Origin: Mycobacterium intermedium
GTDB lineage: Bacteria; Actinomycetota; Actinomycetes; Mycobacteriales; Mycobacteriaceae
Length of the DNA stretch: 48,076 nucleotides
Direction of reading: 5' to 3'
Assembly (NCBI RefSeq): GCF_002086275.1
Contig: NZ_MVHT01000048.1
Coordinates: 1 to 48,076 of the forward strand
The notes beneath the pieces were generated by a model, which was not told where the DNA came from, made no database searches, and saw only the letters and a list, made by a program, of their open reading frames with translations. A program made the position numbers and the translations under genes. Of this stretch, positions 16,913 to 24,801 are shown one piece after another (within the stretch, counting starts at the first letter, position 1; every line of letters begins with the position of its first letter).

Positions 16913-17262
16913 TGGCGACCCGCCGCGCCCGGCTACGCCGCGCTTGCGATCGCCACGGCGTGAATTAGTGGCGACCCGCCGCGCCCGGCTACGCCGCGCT
17001 TGCGATCGCCACGGCGTGAATTAGTGGCGACCCGCCGCGCCCGGCTACGCCGCGCTTGCGATCGCCACGGCGTGAATTAGTGGCGACCCGCCGCGCCCGG
17101 CTACGCCGCGCTTGCGATCGCCACGGCGTGAATTAGTGGCGACCCGCCGCGCCCGGCTACGCCGCGCTTGCGATCGCCACGGCGTGAATTAGTGGCGACC
17201 CGCCGCGCCCGGCTACACCGCGCTTGCGATCGCCACGGCGTGAATTAGTGGCGACCCGCCGC
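16904..17262. repeat. 56-bp tandem repeat array, about 6.4 copies
   Basis: Units start at 16904, 16960, 17016, 17072, 17128, 17184 and 17240, the last cut after about 23 bases. Each begins GTGAATTAG, which in unit 1 encodes the final Val-Asn-stop of cpsA. The units are identical except for one G-to-A change near 17217 in unit 6. Inside each, GTGGCGA and TCGCCAC pair as a stem. The array fills the gap between convergent cpsA and the SDR gene; there are no unique spacers. It is a VNTR-type locus of stacked terminator-like hairpins. No other gene is seen in 16913-17279. Confidence 0.97.
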
Positions 17263-17279
17263 CTAGGCCGCTAGGCCGT

Positions 17280-18071
17280 TCAGGCGTGCGTTCCGCCGTC
17301 GATCCGGATTTCGGTGCCGGTGATGAATGCGCCGTCTTCGGAAACCAGCATGGCCACGACGCCAGCGACTGCGGAGGGGTCTGCCATTCCGGCGCCGCTG
17401 GACGTCTCCGTGGTGGGCAGGATCGGCATCAACCTGGTGAACAGTTTCCAGTTGGCGTCCTGCGGAATGTATCCGCCGGTGGCATCGGTGAGGCCAGTCT
17501 TGATGCTGCCGGGGGCCACACACACCGCTCGCAGACCCTGCCCGGCGTACTCGAGCGCCAGCGAGTGGGTGAACGCCTGGACGCCACCTTTGCTGGCCGC
17601 GTAGGCGCCCATGTACGGATGTGCGAAGGACGCCGACGTGGAGCTGAAGTTCACGATCGTGCTGCGCTGGTTCTCCAGCAGTGCCGGTAGCGCTTCGCGG
17701 ACTACGAGGAAAGTGCCGGTCAGGTTCACGGCGATGATCTGATTCCACAGCTCGGTGCTGGTTTGGTGGGTGTGCGCGGCGCGCAGGATGCCGGCGGCGT
17801 TGACCAACGAATCCAGGCCGCCCAGCGTCTCGACGGCCCGGCGCACCCCCGCGATCACCGACTGCTCGTCGGCCACGTTCAACTCGTACGCGGTGAACCG
17901 GTCGCCGGTGGCAGCTTCGTCGGCCCGGGCCTGGGTCGTGGCCAGTCCGTCGGCGATGATGTCGACGCCGACCACGGACGCGCCCTCGGCGAGGAGTCGC
18001 AGCGCGGTGGACTGTCCGATTCCGGAGGCGGCGCCGGTGACCAAGATTCGCTGGCCGTCGAGTCGGTTCAT
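17280..18071 (-). CDS. Short-chain dehydrogenase/reductase (Rv3485c type)
   Basis: A 263-aa classical SDR. It has the cofactor motif TGAASGIG near residue 12, D and I residues of strand 2 (VGVDI), NAAGI, and the catalytic set Asn-Ser-Tyr-Lys visible as SSTSASFAHPYMGAYAASK (Tyr and Lys in YAASK). PGSIKTG and a C-terminal FITGTEIRIDGG follow. The acidic residue after strand 2 suggests NAD(H) over NADP(H). Substrate unknown. The position after cpsA matches Rv3485c. Its 3' end faces cpsA across the 56-bp repeat array. Confidence 0.88.
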   Translation of the reverse strand: MNRLDGQRILVTGAASGIGQSTALRLLAEGASVVGVDIIADGLATTQARADEAATGDRFTAYELNVADEQSVIAGVRRAVETLGGLDSLVNAAGILRAAHTHQTSTELWNQIIAVNLTGTFLVVREALPALLENQRSTIVNFSSTSASFAHPYMGAYAASKGGVQAFTHSLALEYAGQGLRAVCVAPGSIKTGLTDATGGYIPQDANWKLFTRLMPILPTTETSSGAGMADPSAVAGVVAMLVSEDGAFITGTEIRIDGGTHA

Positions 18072-18157
18072 CGGCTTCTCCCCCTATGCGCGCGGGCACT
18101 CGGCGTGACCATCATCGCAAGGGGTGACGGCGGGCTAATTCGCTGGCCATAGGTGCC

Positions 18158-19651
18158 TTACGTGTTGGTGGTGACTTTGGCGTCGAAGGATTCGACGGCC
18201 AGGCCCACGCCGCCTTGCCAGGGTTCGAAGCCGGCCTGGATGCTGGTCAGATACCAGCTCTGGTCGACCGGCAAGCTGGCGATGCTGTCGGTGTGGTCGA
18301 CGAAATCCATCACATCGAAGGTCCACACCTCGATCGGCTCGGTCGCCACATACGACGTCACCGTGTTCTGACCATTGCTGCCCATCCACAACGTGAAGTT
18401 CTTGCCCCCCACCGTCACATTCCCCGTCGGCGAACCCACCGGCTGAATCGGACCCTGATGGTTGAACCAGATCATGATCTCGTGATCGTTGACCCCGGTG
18501 GTCGTGTAACTCGAATCCAGCCAGATGTCGTAGGAGGCGTTCCACACCCCGGTCGGCACGTAGTTGTAATCGATACTGGTCATCGCCGTATCGATCAGAC
18601 TCAACTGAACCGGCAGATTCGTCCCCGTCGAACTGGTGCCGTAATGCACCCCCGCAAAGATCGACGGATACCCCAGCGGCGCACCGTTGGTCGACGCCGA
18701 CCCATTCATCTGCGTGATCGTGAACCCCCCGGTCGGGTCCACCGCAATCGTCTGCCCCGCCGGGTTGTTCCACGCATTGTTCTGCACCACATACCCACCA
18801 GTGACCGTCGTCGTCCCATACTGCGTGGAAATCACCGTCGCACCCGGCGGCGGCGTCGTCGGCGGCGTCGTCGGCGGGGTCGTCGGCGGGGTGGTTGTGA
18901 CCGGATCCCCGTTGAGCAGGACGTTGCTGGGTGGCGAATACCCGCCGGTGGGGTGCGCGCCCTGAAAGCCGACATCGATAGACGTGCCGGGGGCGATCGT
19001 GCCGTTGTAGCTCATCGGTGTCAGGGTGTACTGCGTTCCCGATTGGGTGACCTGCGCGTTCCACACATTCGAGATGGAGGTGTTTTCCGGCAGGGTGAAT
19101 TGCAGCTGCCAATTGGTCATCGCCGACGCGGTCGGGTTGGTGATCGTGTACTTGCCGTTGAAGCCGGTGTCCCACTGCGATGCGCTGTAGGTGGCCGTGA
19201 GCGCGGTCCCGGGTGGTGTCGTAGGTGTCGTTGGCGGGGTTTCCGGTGGTCCGGTCGGCGGGGTGGGCTCGGTGGGAACCACCTGGCTCGGGGACGTCGG
19301 CGTGCGGCCGAGCAGCAAATCCACCACGCCGCGCAGCTGGCTTTCGAAGTTCTGCAGCGTCAACGCAAGGTTCCGCTCCGCGGAGGCATACCACTGCGCG
19401 CCCGCGTTCAGGGTCTGCACGAATCGGAATTGGATTTGCTGCGTCAGTTGGGCGCTCAGCCGCTGATACTCGAGGGCCTGCCCAGTGACCAGCGCGGTGA
19501 TTGCCGCCGACACCTCATCCGCTGCGGCGGGCGCGATTGCGGTAGTCGGAGCCGCCGCAGCGGCGTTGGCAGCGGCGAGGTCAGAGCCAAGGCCGGCAAG
19601 ATCGGCCGCCGTCAGCGCCAGAGTGTCCGGTACGACCAAAACAAATGACAT
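18158..19651 (-). CDS. PE-domain endoglucanase: PE-CBM2-GH12 fusion
   Basis: A 497-aa modular protein. The ATG at 19651 gives the canonical PE start MSFVLVVPD; 11 residues of an upstream frame are dropped. PE domain 1-110 has a YxxxE secretion motif (Tyr88, Glu92), typical of ESX-5-type export. A Pro/Thr linker leads to a family 2 cellulose-binding module (about 150-250, with Trp160, Trp181 and Trp197). A second TPPTTPP linker leads to a GH12 domain (272-497). Likely GH12 nucleophile is Glu391 (NDHEIMIWF) and acid/base Glu476 (AGFEPWQGG), so it looks active. It should bind and cut beta-1,4-glucan outside the cell. In M. tuberculosis a PE gene next to broken celA2 pieces (Rv1089-Rv1090) may be a decayed relative. 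Confidence 0.93.
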   Translation of the reverse strand: MSFVLVVPDTLALTAADLAGLGSDLAAANAAAAAPTTAIAPAAADEVSAAITALVTGQALEYQRLSAQLTQQIQFRFVQTLNAGAQWYASAERNLALTLQNFESQLRGVVDLLLGRTPTSPSQVVPTEPTPPTGPPETPPTTPTTPPGTALTATYSASQWDTGFNGKYTITNPTASAMTNWQLQFTLPENTSISNVWNAQVTQSGTQYTLTPMSYNGTIAPGTSIDVGFQGAHPTGGYSPPSNVLLNGDPVTTTPPTTPPTTPPTTPPPGATVISTQYGTTTVTGGYVVQNNAWNNPAGQTIAVDPTGGFTITQMNGSASTNGAPLGYPSIFAGVHYGTSSTGTNLPVQLSLIDTAMTSIDYNYVPTGVWNASYDIWLDSSYTTTGVNDHEIMIWFNHQGPIQPVGSPTGNVTVGGKNFTLWMGSNGQNTVTSYVATEPIEVWTFDVMDFVDHTDSIASLPVDQSWYLTSIQAGFEPWQGGVGLAVESFDAKVTTNT

Positions 19652-19820
19652 AGCAAATCCTTTGACAGGGACACGATGTCGCAATAACGAACATATCTCA
19701 GACAGATAACGATGGCTTCACCGTGGAACATAACACCACGTCGACACGCGTGCAGCCGAAATTGCGAATAAAAAGTGTCCGCTATCCGATCAACTATTTG
19801 AGATCGTCTAGGAAATTTAC

Positions 19821-19842
19821 ATTTGCACGGAATTGTGCAAAT
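19821..19842. promoter_or_regulatory. Perfect inverted repeat upstream of the PE-cellulase gene
   Basis: ATTTGCAC and GTGCAAAT are exact complements around GGAATT. It lies 170 bp upstream of the PE-cellulase start and directly after the stop codon of the preceding SDR gene, in an AT-rich 190-bp stretch. An operator for the PE-cellulase promoter or a weak terminator for the SDR gene are both possible; no U-tract follows. Confidence 0.5.
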
Positions 19843-20684
19843 TAAACGACTCCGCGCAGCCCGTCGGCGCCAAAGGCGGGCTCGAGCATCGCGGAAAAGT
19901 CCGGGCCCCGCCGCAGCAAGTGGCCGCCGTCGACGTTGATGAGCTGTCCGGTGATCCAGGCGGCCGCGTCGCTGAGCAGGAACATGGCCAAGTTTGCGAC
20001 GTCCTCGACCTCACCGTGCCGCGGCAGCGGCGTGCAGGCCCGGTAATCCGCGCTCAGTTCCGGCGACTCGGTGATGGGCACGACCAGGTCAGTGCGGATG
20101 AGGCCGGGGCGGATGCTGTTGACCCGGACCCACGATGGGCCGAGTTCGTCGGCCGCCAGCTGCATCATGTGGTCGACGGCGGATTTGGTGACGCCATAGG
20201 CGCCGAACCAGCGATGGGTATTGCTCGCCGCGATGGACGAGATGCCGACGAACGAGCCGCCGCCACCGCGCACCAATTGGCGCGCGGAGTGCTTCAGGAC
20301 GTACATCGTTCCGTTGACGTTGAGGTCGACGGTGCGACGCCAGGCCTCCGAGTCGATCTGCGTGATGGGCCCGATGGTTTCCGAGCCGCCGGCGCAGTGC
20401 ACGACACCGTGCAGGCGGCCGTGCCATGCCGTCGCGGCGTCGACAGCGCGGGCGGTCTCGTCCTCGTTGGTGACATCGGCTGGCTCATAGCGGATTTCGC
20501 CGCCATGGCCTTTCACGGCGTCGAGCTCGGCGACCGCGGCCGCGAGCCTGTCTGGATTGCGGCCGATGATCATGACCGCCGCGCCGGCGGCGACCAATCC
20601 GGCCGCCACTCCCTTGCCGATTCCGCTACCGCCACCGGTGACCAGGTAGGTCCGGTCCTGGAAAGAAAGCTGCATGTAGCTCAT
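19842..20684 (-). CDS. Short-chain dehydrogenase/reductase, dienoyl-CoA reductase-like
   Basis: An SDR of about 280 aa. The cofactor motif TGGGSGIGKG, followed by GRNPDRL (basic residue after strand 2), predicts NADP(H). NAG is replaced by HCAGG, and the active-site Tyr-Lys appears as YGVTKSAVDHM. PGLIRTDL and a C-terminal ITGQLINVDGGH follow. The GGGSGIG and GR pattern is typical of 2,4-dienoyl-CoA reductase-like and FabG-like SDRs. The start is uncertain: ATG 20684 (MSYMQLSF) is chosen, ATG 20675 is equally good, and a GTG at 20741 would add 19 unlikely residues. It lies downstream of the enoyl-CoA hydratase gene, so a fatty-acyl or sterol-acyl beta-oxidation role is plausible. Confidence 0.85.
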   Translation of the reverse strand: MSYMQLSFQDRTYLVTGGGSGIGKGVAAGLVAAGAAVMIIGRNPDRLAAAVAELDAVKGHGGEIRYEPADVTNEDETARAVDAATAWHGRLHGVVHCAGGSETIGPITQIDSEAWRRTVDLNVNGTMYVLKHSARQLVRGGGGSFVGISSIAASNTHRWFGAYGVTKSAVDHMMQLAADELGPSWVRVNSIRPGLIRTDLVVPITESPELSADYRACTPLPRHGEVEDVANLAMFLLSDAAAWITGQLINVDGGHLLRRGPDFSAMLEPAFGADGLRGVV

Positions 20685-20764
20685 CGAACCATGCGGCCTG
20701 CGCCGCCCCGCAGGTGGTGTTTCGACAACCTCGCCGCTCACTGGTGAGCCAGCGGCCCCGGGCT

Positions 20765-21706
20765 CTACGGCGTATCCCGGCGCGCCACCTTCGTCGGCCT
20801 GGCCGTCCGCCAGTCCTCGACTTCGGGCGGTAAGCCGACCGGAAATCGGTTCTCGTTGTGGGCCGCCCAGTGCGCGTGGCCCAGCTCGTGCACATGGAAC
20901 GCGTGGCGCAGCGCCTCGGTGAAGCCCATCGCGTCGGACGCGGCGTTGACCGACGCCTTGACCAACAACGCCGCCATCGTCGGCCGTTCGGCGATGCGCC
21001 GGGCGAATTCGAGGGTCTTCTCCGACAGCTCCTCCAGCGGAAACACCTTGGACACCATGCCAAGTCGATACGCCTCGTCAGCGTCCAACGAATCACCGGT
21101 CAGCAGCAGCTCTTTGGCCTTGCGTGGGCCGAATTCCCAAGGATGCGCATAGTATTCGACCCCGGGCATGCCCAAGCGAACCGCGACCACGTCGCTGAAC
21201 TTCGCGTTGTCCGCCGCCACGATCAGGTCGCACGCCCAGATCAGCATCAACCCCGCCGAAATCGCGTTACCCTGCACCTGAGCAATCGTGATCTTGCGTA
21301 AATCGCGCCAACGGCAGGTGTTTTGGAAGAAGTAGTGCCATTCCTGGTGGTACAACTTCTCCACGACCGGGTCGAGGGTGGCGCCGTGGGAGCGAAAGGT
21401 CGGATGCTGGGTCGGCCCAGGCTTGCGTTCCGCCAGCGCTGCGTCGGAGCCAAGATCGTGACCGGCCGAGAAGTTCCGACCACGCGCCGCCAGGATCACC
21501 ACGCGCACGGTGTCGTCGGCCTCGGCGCGCAAGAACGCCTCGTCGAGCTGCACCAGCAACGTGCGATTCTGCGCATTGTGCTCTGCGGGCCGATTGAGCC
21601 AGATCCGGGCGATGCGCCCCTCGTCGAGGGTTTCGTAGGTTACCGATCGAGCCTCGTCTGAGTCGTCCGGTTTCGCCTGGGCACCGGCCTGGTCGGAGAG
21701 TGTCAT
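20765..21706 (-). CDS. Enoyl-CoA hydratase/isomerase, EchA13-like
   Basis: A 313-aa crotonase-family protein. Visible motifs: RIARIWLNRPAEHNAQN, the CoA-binding FSAGHDLGSD segment (oxyanion amide), a long insert with LYHQEWHYFFQNTCRWRD, then VQGNAISAGLMLIWACDLIVA and FSDVVAVRLGMPG. The second oxyanion glycine lies in the SAG of the GNAISAG turn. The two catalytic acids of true hydratases are not obvious, so the exact reaction is open. By recall it is closest to EchA13 (Rv1935c), not to a gene of the Rv3485-Rv3490 region. The SDR gene follows, possibly in one operon. Confidence 0.85.
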   Translation of the reverse strand: MTLSDQAGAQAKPDDSDEARSVTYETLDEGRIARIWLNRPAEHNAQNRTLLVQLDEAFLRAEADDTVRVVILAARGRNFSAGHDLGSDAALAERKPGPTQHPTFRSHGATLDPVVEKLYHQEWHYFFQNTCRWRDLRKITIAQVQGNAISAGLMLIWACDLIVAADNAKFSDVVAVRLGMPGVEYYAHPWEFGPRKAKELLLTGDSLDADEAYRLGMVSKVFPLEELSEKTLEFARRIAERPTMAALLVKASVNAASDAMGFTEALRHAFHVHELGHAHWAAHNENRFPVGLPPEVEDWRTARPTKVARRDTP

Positions 21707-21880
21707 TGCGCCTGCCTCGTCTTTGTCCGATCTGATGTTTACAGATTACGGTCAGTGTGTAAGCGATCGGACGGTGGGGTTGATCCGCCGGTCCGCTGTG
21801 TGGGCCGGGCAAGCGCACGTGCAGACGGGAAAACCGGTGGTCGCAGACGCTTGCACACCGCTTTGGCTTAGAGTTGAACA

Positions 21881-22045
21881 ATGCCAAGCAAAACTGACCA
21901 TGGAGATATCGGCGAGGTGGAGCCGGTGGCAGACAGCACCGCGAGCCAGGCGCGGCGGGTAGTCGCCGCCTACGCGAACGATGCTGACGAGTGCCGCGTC
22001 TTCCTATCCATGCTCGGTATTGGGCCGGCGAAGCACGAGAGCTAA
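21881..22045 (+). CDS. Rv3489-like small protein, 54 aa
   Basis: A short gene (MPSKTDHGDIGEVEP start) whose TAA shares its last A with the otsA ATG (TAATG), implying translational coupling. The C-terminal half is the conserved-looking part: SQARRVVAAYANDADECRVF followed by LSMLGIGP. It is soluble, acidic at the start and helical after. Size and position match Rv3489 of M. tuberculosis by recall. The function is unknown; a partner or coupling role for OtsA is only an inference from the overlap. Confidence 0.75.
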   Translation: MPSKTDHGDIGEVEPVADSTASQARRVVAAYANDADECRVFLSMLGIGPAKHES

Positions 22046-23583
22046 TGGCTTCCAAGGGGAGCCAGGCCACTGCGGCCGCTAAGGCCGCCCAGACCACCAA
22101 GACCACCAAGACCGCTAAGACCACCGGCGCCGCCAAAGCCGCTAAGGCCACTAAGACCACCGGACAATCGGATTTTGTGGTGGTGGCCAATCGGTTGCCG
22201 GTCGATCAGGAGCGGCTCCCGGACGGCACCACCACTTGGAAGCGCAGCCCGGGGGGATTGGTCACCGCATTAGAGCCACTGCTACGCCGTCGGCGCGGGG
22301 CCTGGGTAGGTTGGCCCGGGGTCATCGACGGCGATGAAGAGCCGATAGTCCAAGAAGAACTCACCCTGCAGCCGGTGCGCCTGTCCGCCGACGACGTCGC
22401 GGAGTACTACGAGGGCTTTTCCAACGCGACGCTGTGGCCGCTGTATCACGACGTGATCGTCAAGCCGATCTACCACCGCGAGTGGTGGGACCGCTACGTC
22501 GACGTCAACCGCCGGTTCGCCGAGGCCGCGTCACGCGCGGCCGCCAAGGGCGCGGTGGTGTGGGTGCAGGACTATCAGTTGCAGCTCGTCCCGAAGATGC
22601 TGCGGTCGCTGCGACCCGACCTGACCATCGGCTTCTTCCTACACATCCCCTTCCCGCCGATCGAACTGTTCATGCAGTTGCCCTGGCGGACCGAGATTAT
22701 CGACGGCCTGCTCGGCGCCGATCTGGTGGGATTCCACTTGGCGGGTGGGGCGCAGAATTTTCTCATCCTGTCCCGTCGGCTCACCGGTGCGGAGACCTCG
22801 CGCGGGACGGTCGGTGTTCGCTCGCGCTTCGGCGAGGTGCAGCTCGAGTCCCGCACCGTCCGGGTTGGCGCCTTCCCGATCTCGATCGATTCCGGCGCGC
22901 TGGACCAGGCCGCGCGCGACCGTAATATCCGGCGCCGAGCGCGCGAGATCCGCCAGGAACTGGGCAACCCCCGCAAAGTGATGCTCGGTGTCGACCGGCT
23001 CGACTACACCAAGGGCATCGACGTACGGCTCAAGGCCCTGTCCGAGCTGCTCGCGGAGGGCCGGGTGAAGCGCGACGACACCGTGCTGATCCAGCTGGCC
23101 ACTCCCAGTCGCGAGCGCGTCGAAAGCTATCAGCTGTTGCGTCACGACATCGAGCGAGAGGTCGGCCACATCAACGGCGAGTACGCCGAGGTCGGTCACC
23201 CGGTGGTGCATTACCTGCACCGCCCGGTACCCCGCGACGAACTCATCGCGTTCTTCGTTGCGGCCGACGTCGCGCTGGTCACCCCGTTGCGCGACGGGAT
23301 GAACCTGGTGGCCAAGGAGTACGTCGCCTGTCGCAGCGATCTGGGCGGCGCCCTGGTGCTCAGCGAGTTCACCGGCGCCGCAGCCGAACTGCGGCAGGCC
23401 TACCTGGTCAACCCGCATGACCTGGAAGGCGTCAAGGACGCCATCGAAGCGGCCCTCAATCAGACGCCCGAGGAAGGCCGGCGCCGGATGCGCGCGTTGC
23501 GACGCCAGGTACTCGCGCACGACGTGGACCGCTGGGCGCGGTCGTTCCTGGACGCACTGACCGAAGCGCGACCCAAGGACTAA
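22045..23583 (+). CDS. otsA: Trehalose-6-phosphate synthase OtsA
   Basis: A 512-aa GT20 glycosyltransferase. It makes trehalose-6-phosphate from a nucleotide-sugar glucose donor (UDP- or ADP-glucose) and glucose-6-phosphate, in the OtsAB route in the cytoplasm. Signature segments: FVVVANRLPV, RSPGGLVTAL, AWVGWPG, VWVQDYQLQLVP, GFFLHIPFPP, GVDRLDYTKGI, and LRDGMNLVAKEYV that binds the donor. The ATG overlaps the stop of the small upstream gene. Residues 1-40 are an odd Ala/Lys/Thr-rich tail of KTTK and AAKA units before the fold begins at about residue 43; I do not recall this in M. tuberculosis OtsA. Confidence 0.96.
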   Translation: MASKGSQATAAAKAAQTTKTTKTAKTTGAAKAAKATKTTGQSDFVVVANRLPVDQERLPDGTTTWKRSPGGLVTALEPLLRRRRGAWVGWPGVIDGDEEPIVQEELTLQPVRLSADDVAEYYEGFSNATLWPLYHDVIVKPIYHREWWDRYVDVNRRFAEAASRAAAKGAVVWVQDYQLQLVPKMLRSLRPDLTIGFFLHIPFPPIELFMQLPWRTEIIDGLLGADLVGFHLAGGAQNFLILSRRLTGAETSRGTVGVRSRFGEVQLESRTVRVGAFPISIDSGALDQAARDRNIRRRAREIRQELGNPRKVMLGVDRLDYTKGIDVRLKALSELLAEGRVKRDDTVLIQLATPSRERVESYQLLRHDIEREVGHINGEYAEVGHPVVHYLHRPVPRDELIAFFVAADVALVTPLRDGMNLVAKEYVACRSDLGGALVLSEFTGAAAELRQAYLVNPHDLEGVKDAIEAALNQTPEEGRRRMRALRRQVLAHDVDRWARSFLDALTEARPKD

Positions 23584-23658
23584 AAGACCTGGAATGGTCA
23601 TGGTTTTCGCGTCGAATGGCTGTGATACTCGATGCAGCACCTTCCGGATGTAGGCAGG

Positions 23659-23698
23659 TTCGAAGGGATTCGAAGGAATTCGAAGGGATTCGAAGGGA
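23659..23698 (+). repeat. Four 10-bp tandem repeats ending in the ribosome site
   Basis: The unit TTCGAAGGRA recurs at 23659, 23669, 23679 and 23689, with one A/G difference in unit 2. The last copy supplies the GAAGGGAGA ribosome site of the gene starting at 23706, so each unit carries a Shine-Dalgarno-like core and a TTCGAA palindrome. Copy number could change spacing or ribosome loading. Confidence 0.8.
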
Positions 23699-23705
23699 GA
23701 AGCCG

Positions 23706-24284
23706 GTGAAGGTTCGTCGTGGGCTGGCCGCTGTTGCCGGCGTTTCCTCGGCCGTCGCGGTGGGGATGGCCGCGAATTCGGGCACCCCGGCATACGCCAT
23801 CGCGCCGCCCGCGGACGGTGTCTACGTCTTCAATGGGCCAGGGGTGCCGGCCACCTGGACTATCGGGGTGATCTGCGATCAAGTCAACGGAAGTCGTTAC
23901 TACAAGGACTACGACAACCCCGAGATCATGGCCGACTTCTGTTTCGTGAACGTGGTGAGCCAGACGGCCCACGCGCCCGTCACCAACCAGGACAAGGTGC
24001 AGAATTACACCGGCCGGGCCCGACTCACGGGTCTGCAGTGGACATTTCAGGTCAGGAAGGACCAAGGCGTCACCTGTCCGAACGGCGGCACCGCACAGTC
24101 GGTCGAAACCTACGCGTTCGACAACGAGACGCTCACCGGAACGCACACGATCCTGCACGACGCGGTGTGTGGCCTCCAGCCGGACATGAAGAAGGAGCCG
24201 TTCTCGTTGCAGCTGGTAGCTCCCCCACCGGTCCCGGTGGAGCGTTACCCGTTGCGCTGCAACGAAATTGCGATCTGCTTCTGA
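23706..24284 (+). CDS. Rv3491-like exported protein
   Basis: A 192-aa secreted protein from GTG 23706, chosen for the adjacent GAAGGGAGA and because it opens a classic signal peptide (VKVRRGLAAV, hydrophobic core, cleavage near AYA at 29-31). The mature part has six cysteines (VICDQ, FCFVN, TCPNGG, VCGLQ, RCNEIAICF), probably in disulphides, and a beta-rich look. Length and place between otsA and the mce4 locus match Rv3491 of M. tuberculosis by recall. Function unknown. Convergent with the Mas gene, 13 bp between stops. Confidence 0.85.
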   Translation: MKVRRGLAAVAGVSSAVAVGMAANSGTPAYAIAPPADGVYVFNGPGVPATWTIGVICDQVNGSRYYKDYDNPEIMADFCFVNVVSQTAHAPVTNQDKVQNYTGRARLTGLQWTFQVRKDQGVTCPNGGTAQSVETYAFDNETLTGTHTILHDAVCGLQPDMKKEPFSLQLVAPPPVPVERYPLRCNEIAICF

Positions 24285-24297
24285 GCGGGCGGTTCGC

Positions 24298-24801
24298 TCA
24301 GATCGGCGTGATGTAAGAAATCAGCCACTTACCGTCGATCCGCTTGAAGTCGACTCGTAGCCGGCTGCCGTCGTACAGCGGCTGGCGCGTCTTGTCGGTG
24401 ACGGTCCGGTTCATGTAGACCATCACCGATGCCGAACTGCGGTTGGCGCTGATGACTCCCACGCCGACGACGTTGGCCTGGACCACCACCTCGCGCTTCT
24501 TTGCCTCGGGGATGATCTGGGTGTTGACGCTCTTCTGAAATTCCTGCCGATAGTCGGGCGTCAACAACGGATACGCCGCGGTGAGGCTGCGTTCCACCGT
24601 CTGGTAGTCGTAGGCGAAGACTTGGGGAATCTCCTTGGCCGCGAGCTGCGGCAGCTGGGCGCGCGCCGCTTCCTCGCCGCGGGTCTCCACTCGGTCCCAG
24701 TAGAACCACCCGCCCACGGCTGACAGCCCGATGATGGTGCCGACCAGCAGGCTACCGGCGACGGTGATCACCCAGCGCAACCACCGCCGCGTGCCACCCA
24801 C
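24298..24801 (-). CDS. Mce-associated membrane protein (Rv3492c type)
   Basis: A 167-aa protein starting at GTG 24801, directly next to the stop of the preceding gene. One membrane helix (about 8-32, WVITVAGSLLVGTIIGLSAV) is followed by an outer domain of the Mce-associated (Mas) type. That domain has DYQTVERSLTAAYPLLTPDYRQEF, a beta-rich middle, and a C-terminal GKWLISYITPI of SnoaL/VirB8-like folds. Mas proteins stabilise Mce transporters (family knowledge). As last gene of the mce4 cluster it probably serves cholesterol import. Confidence 0.88.
   Translation of the reverse strand: MGGTRRWLRWVITVAGSLLVGTIIGLSAVGGWFYWDRVETRGEEAARAQLPQLAAKEIPQVFAYDYQTVERSLTAAYPLLTPDYRQEFQKSVNTQIIPEAKKREVVVQANVVGVGVISANRSSASVMVYMNRTVTDKTRQPLYDGSRLRVDFKRIDGKWLISYITPI

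Noticed and set aside
16904..17262. CRISPR array
   Set aside because: The units are directly adjacent and nearly identical with no unique spacers, and no cas genes are seen.
18215..19648. 477-codon plus-strand frame opposite the PE-cellulase gene
   Set aside because: Arg-rich shadow of a gene with clear domains on the other strand.
21746..21762. TTAC-N9-GTAA in the gap upstream of the 54-aa ORF as a TetR-type operator
   Set aside because: Only four bases per half-site, easily found by chance, and it does not match a motif I can name with confidence.
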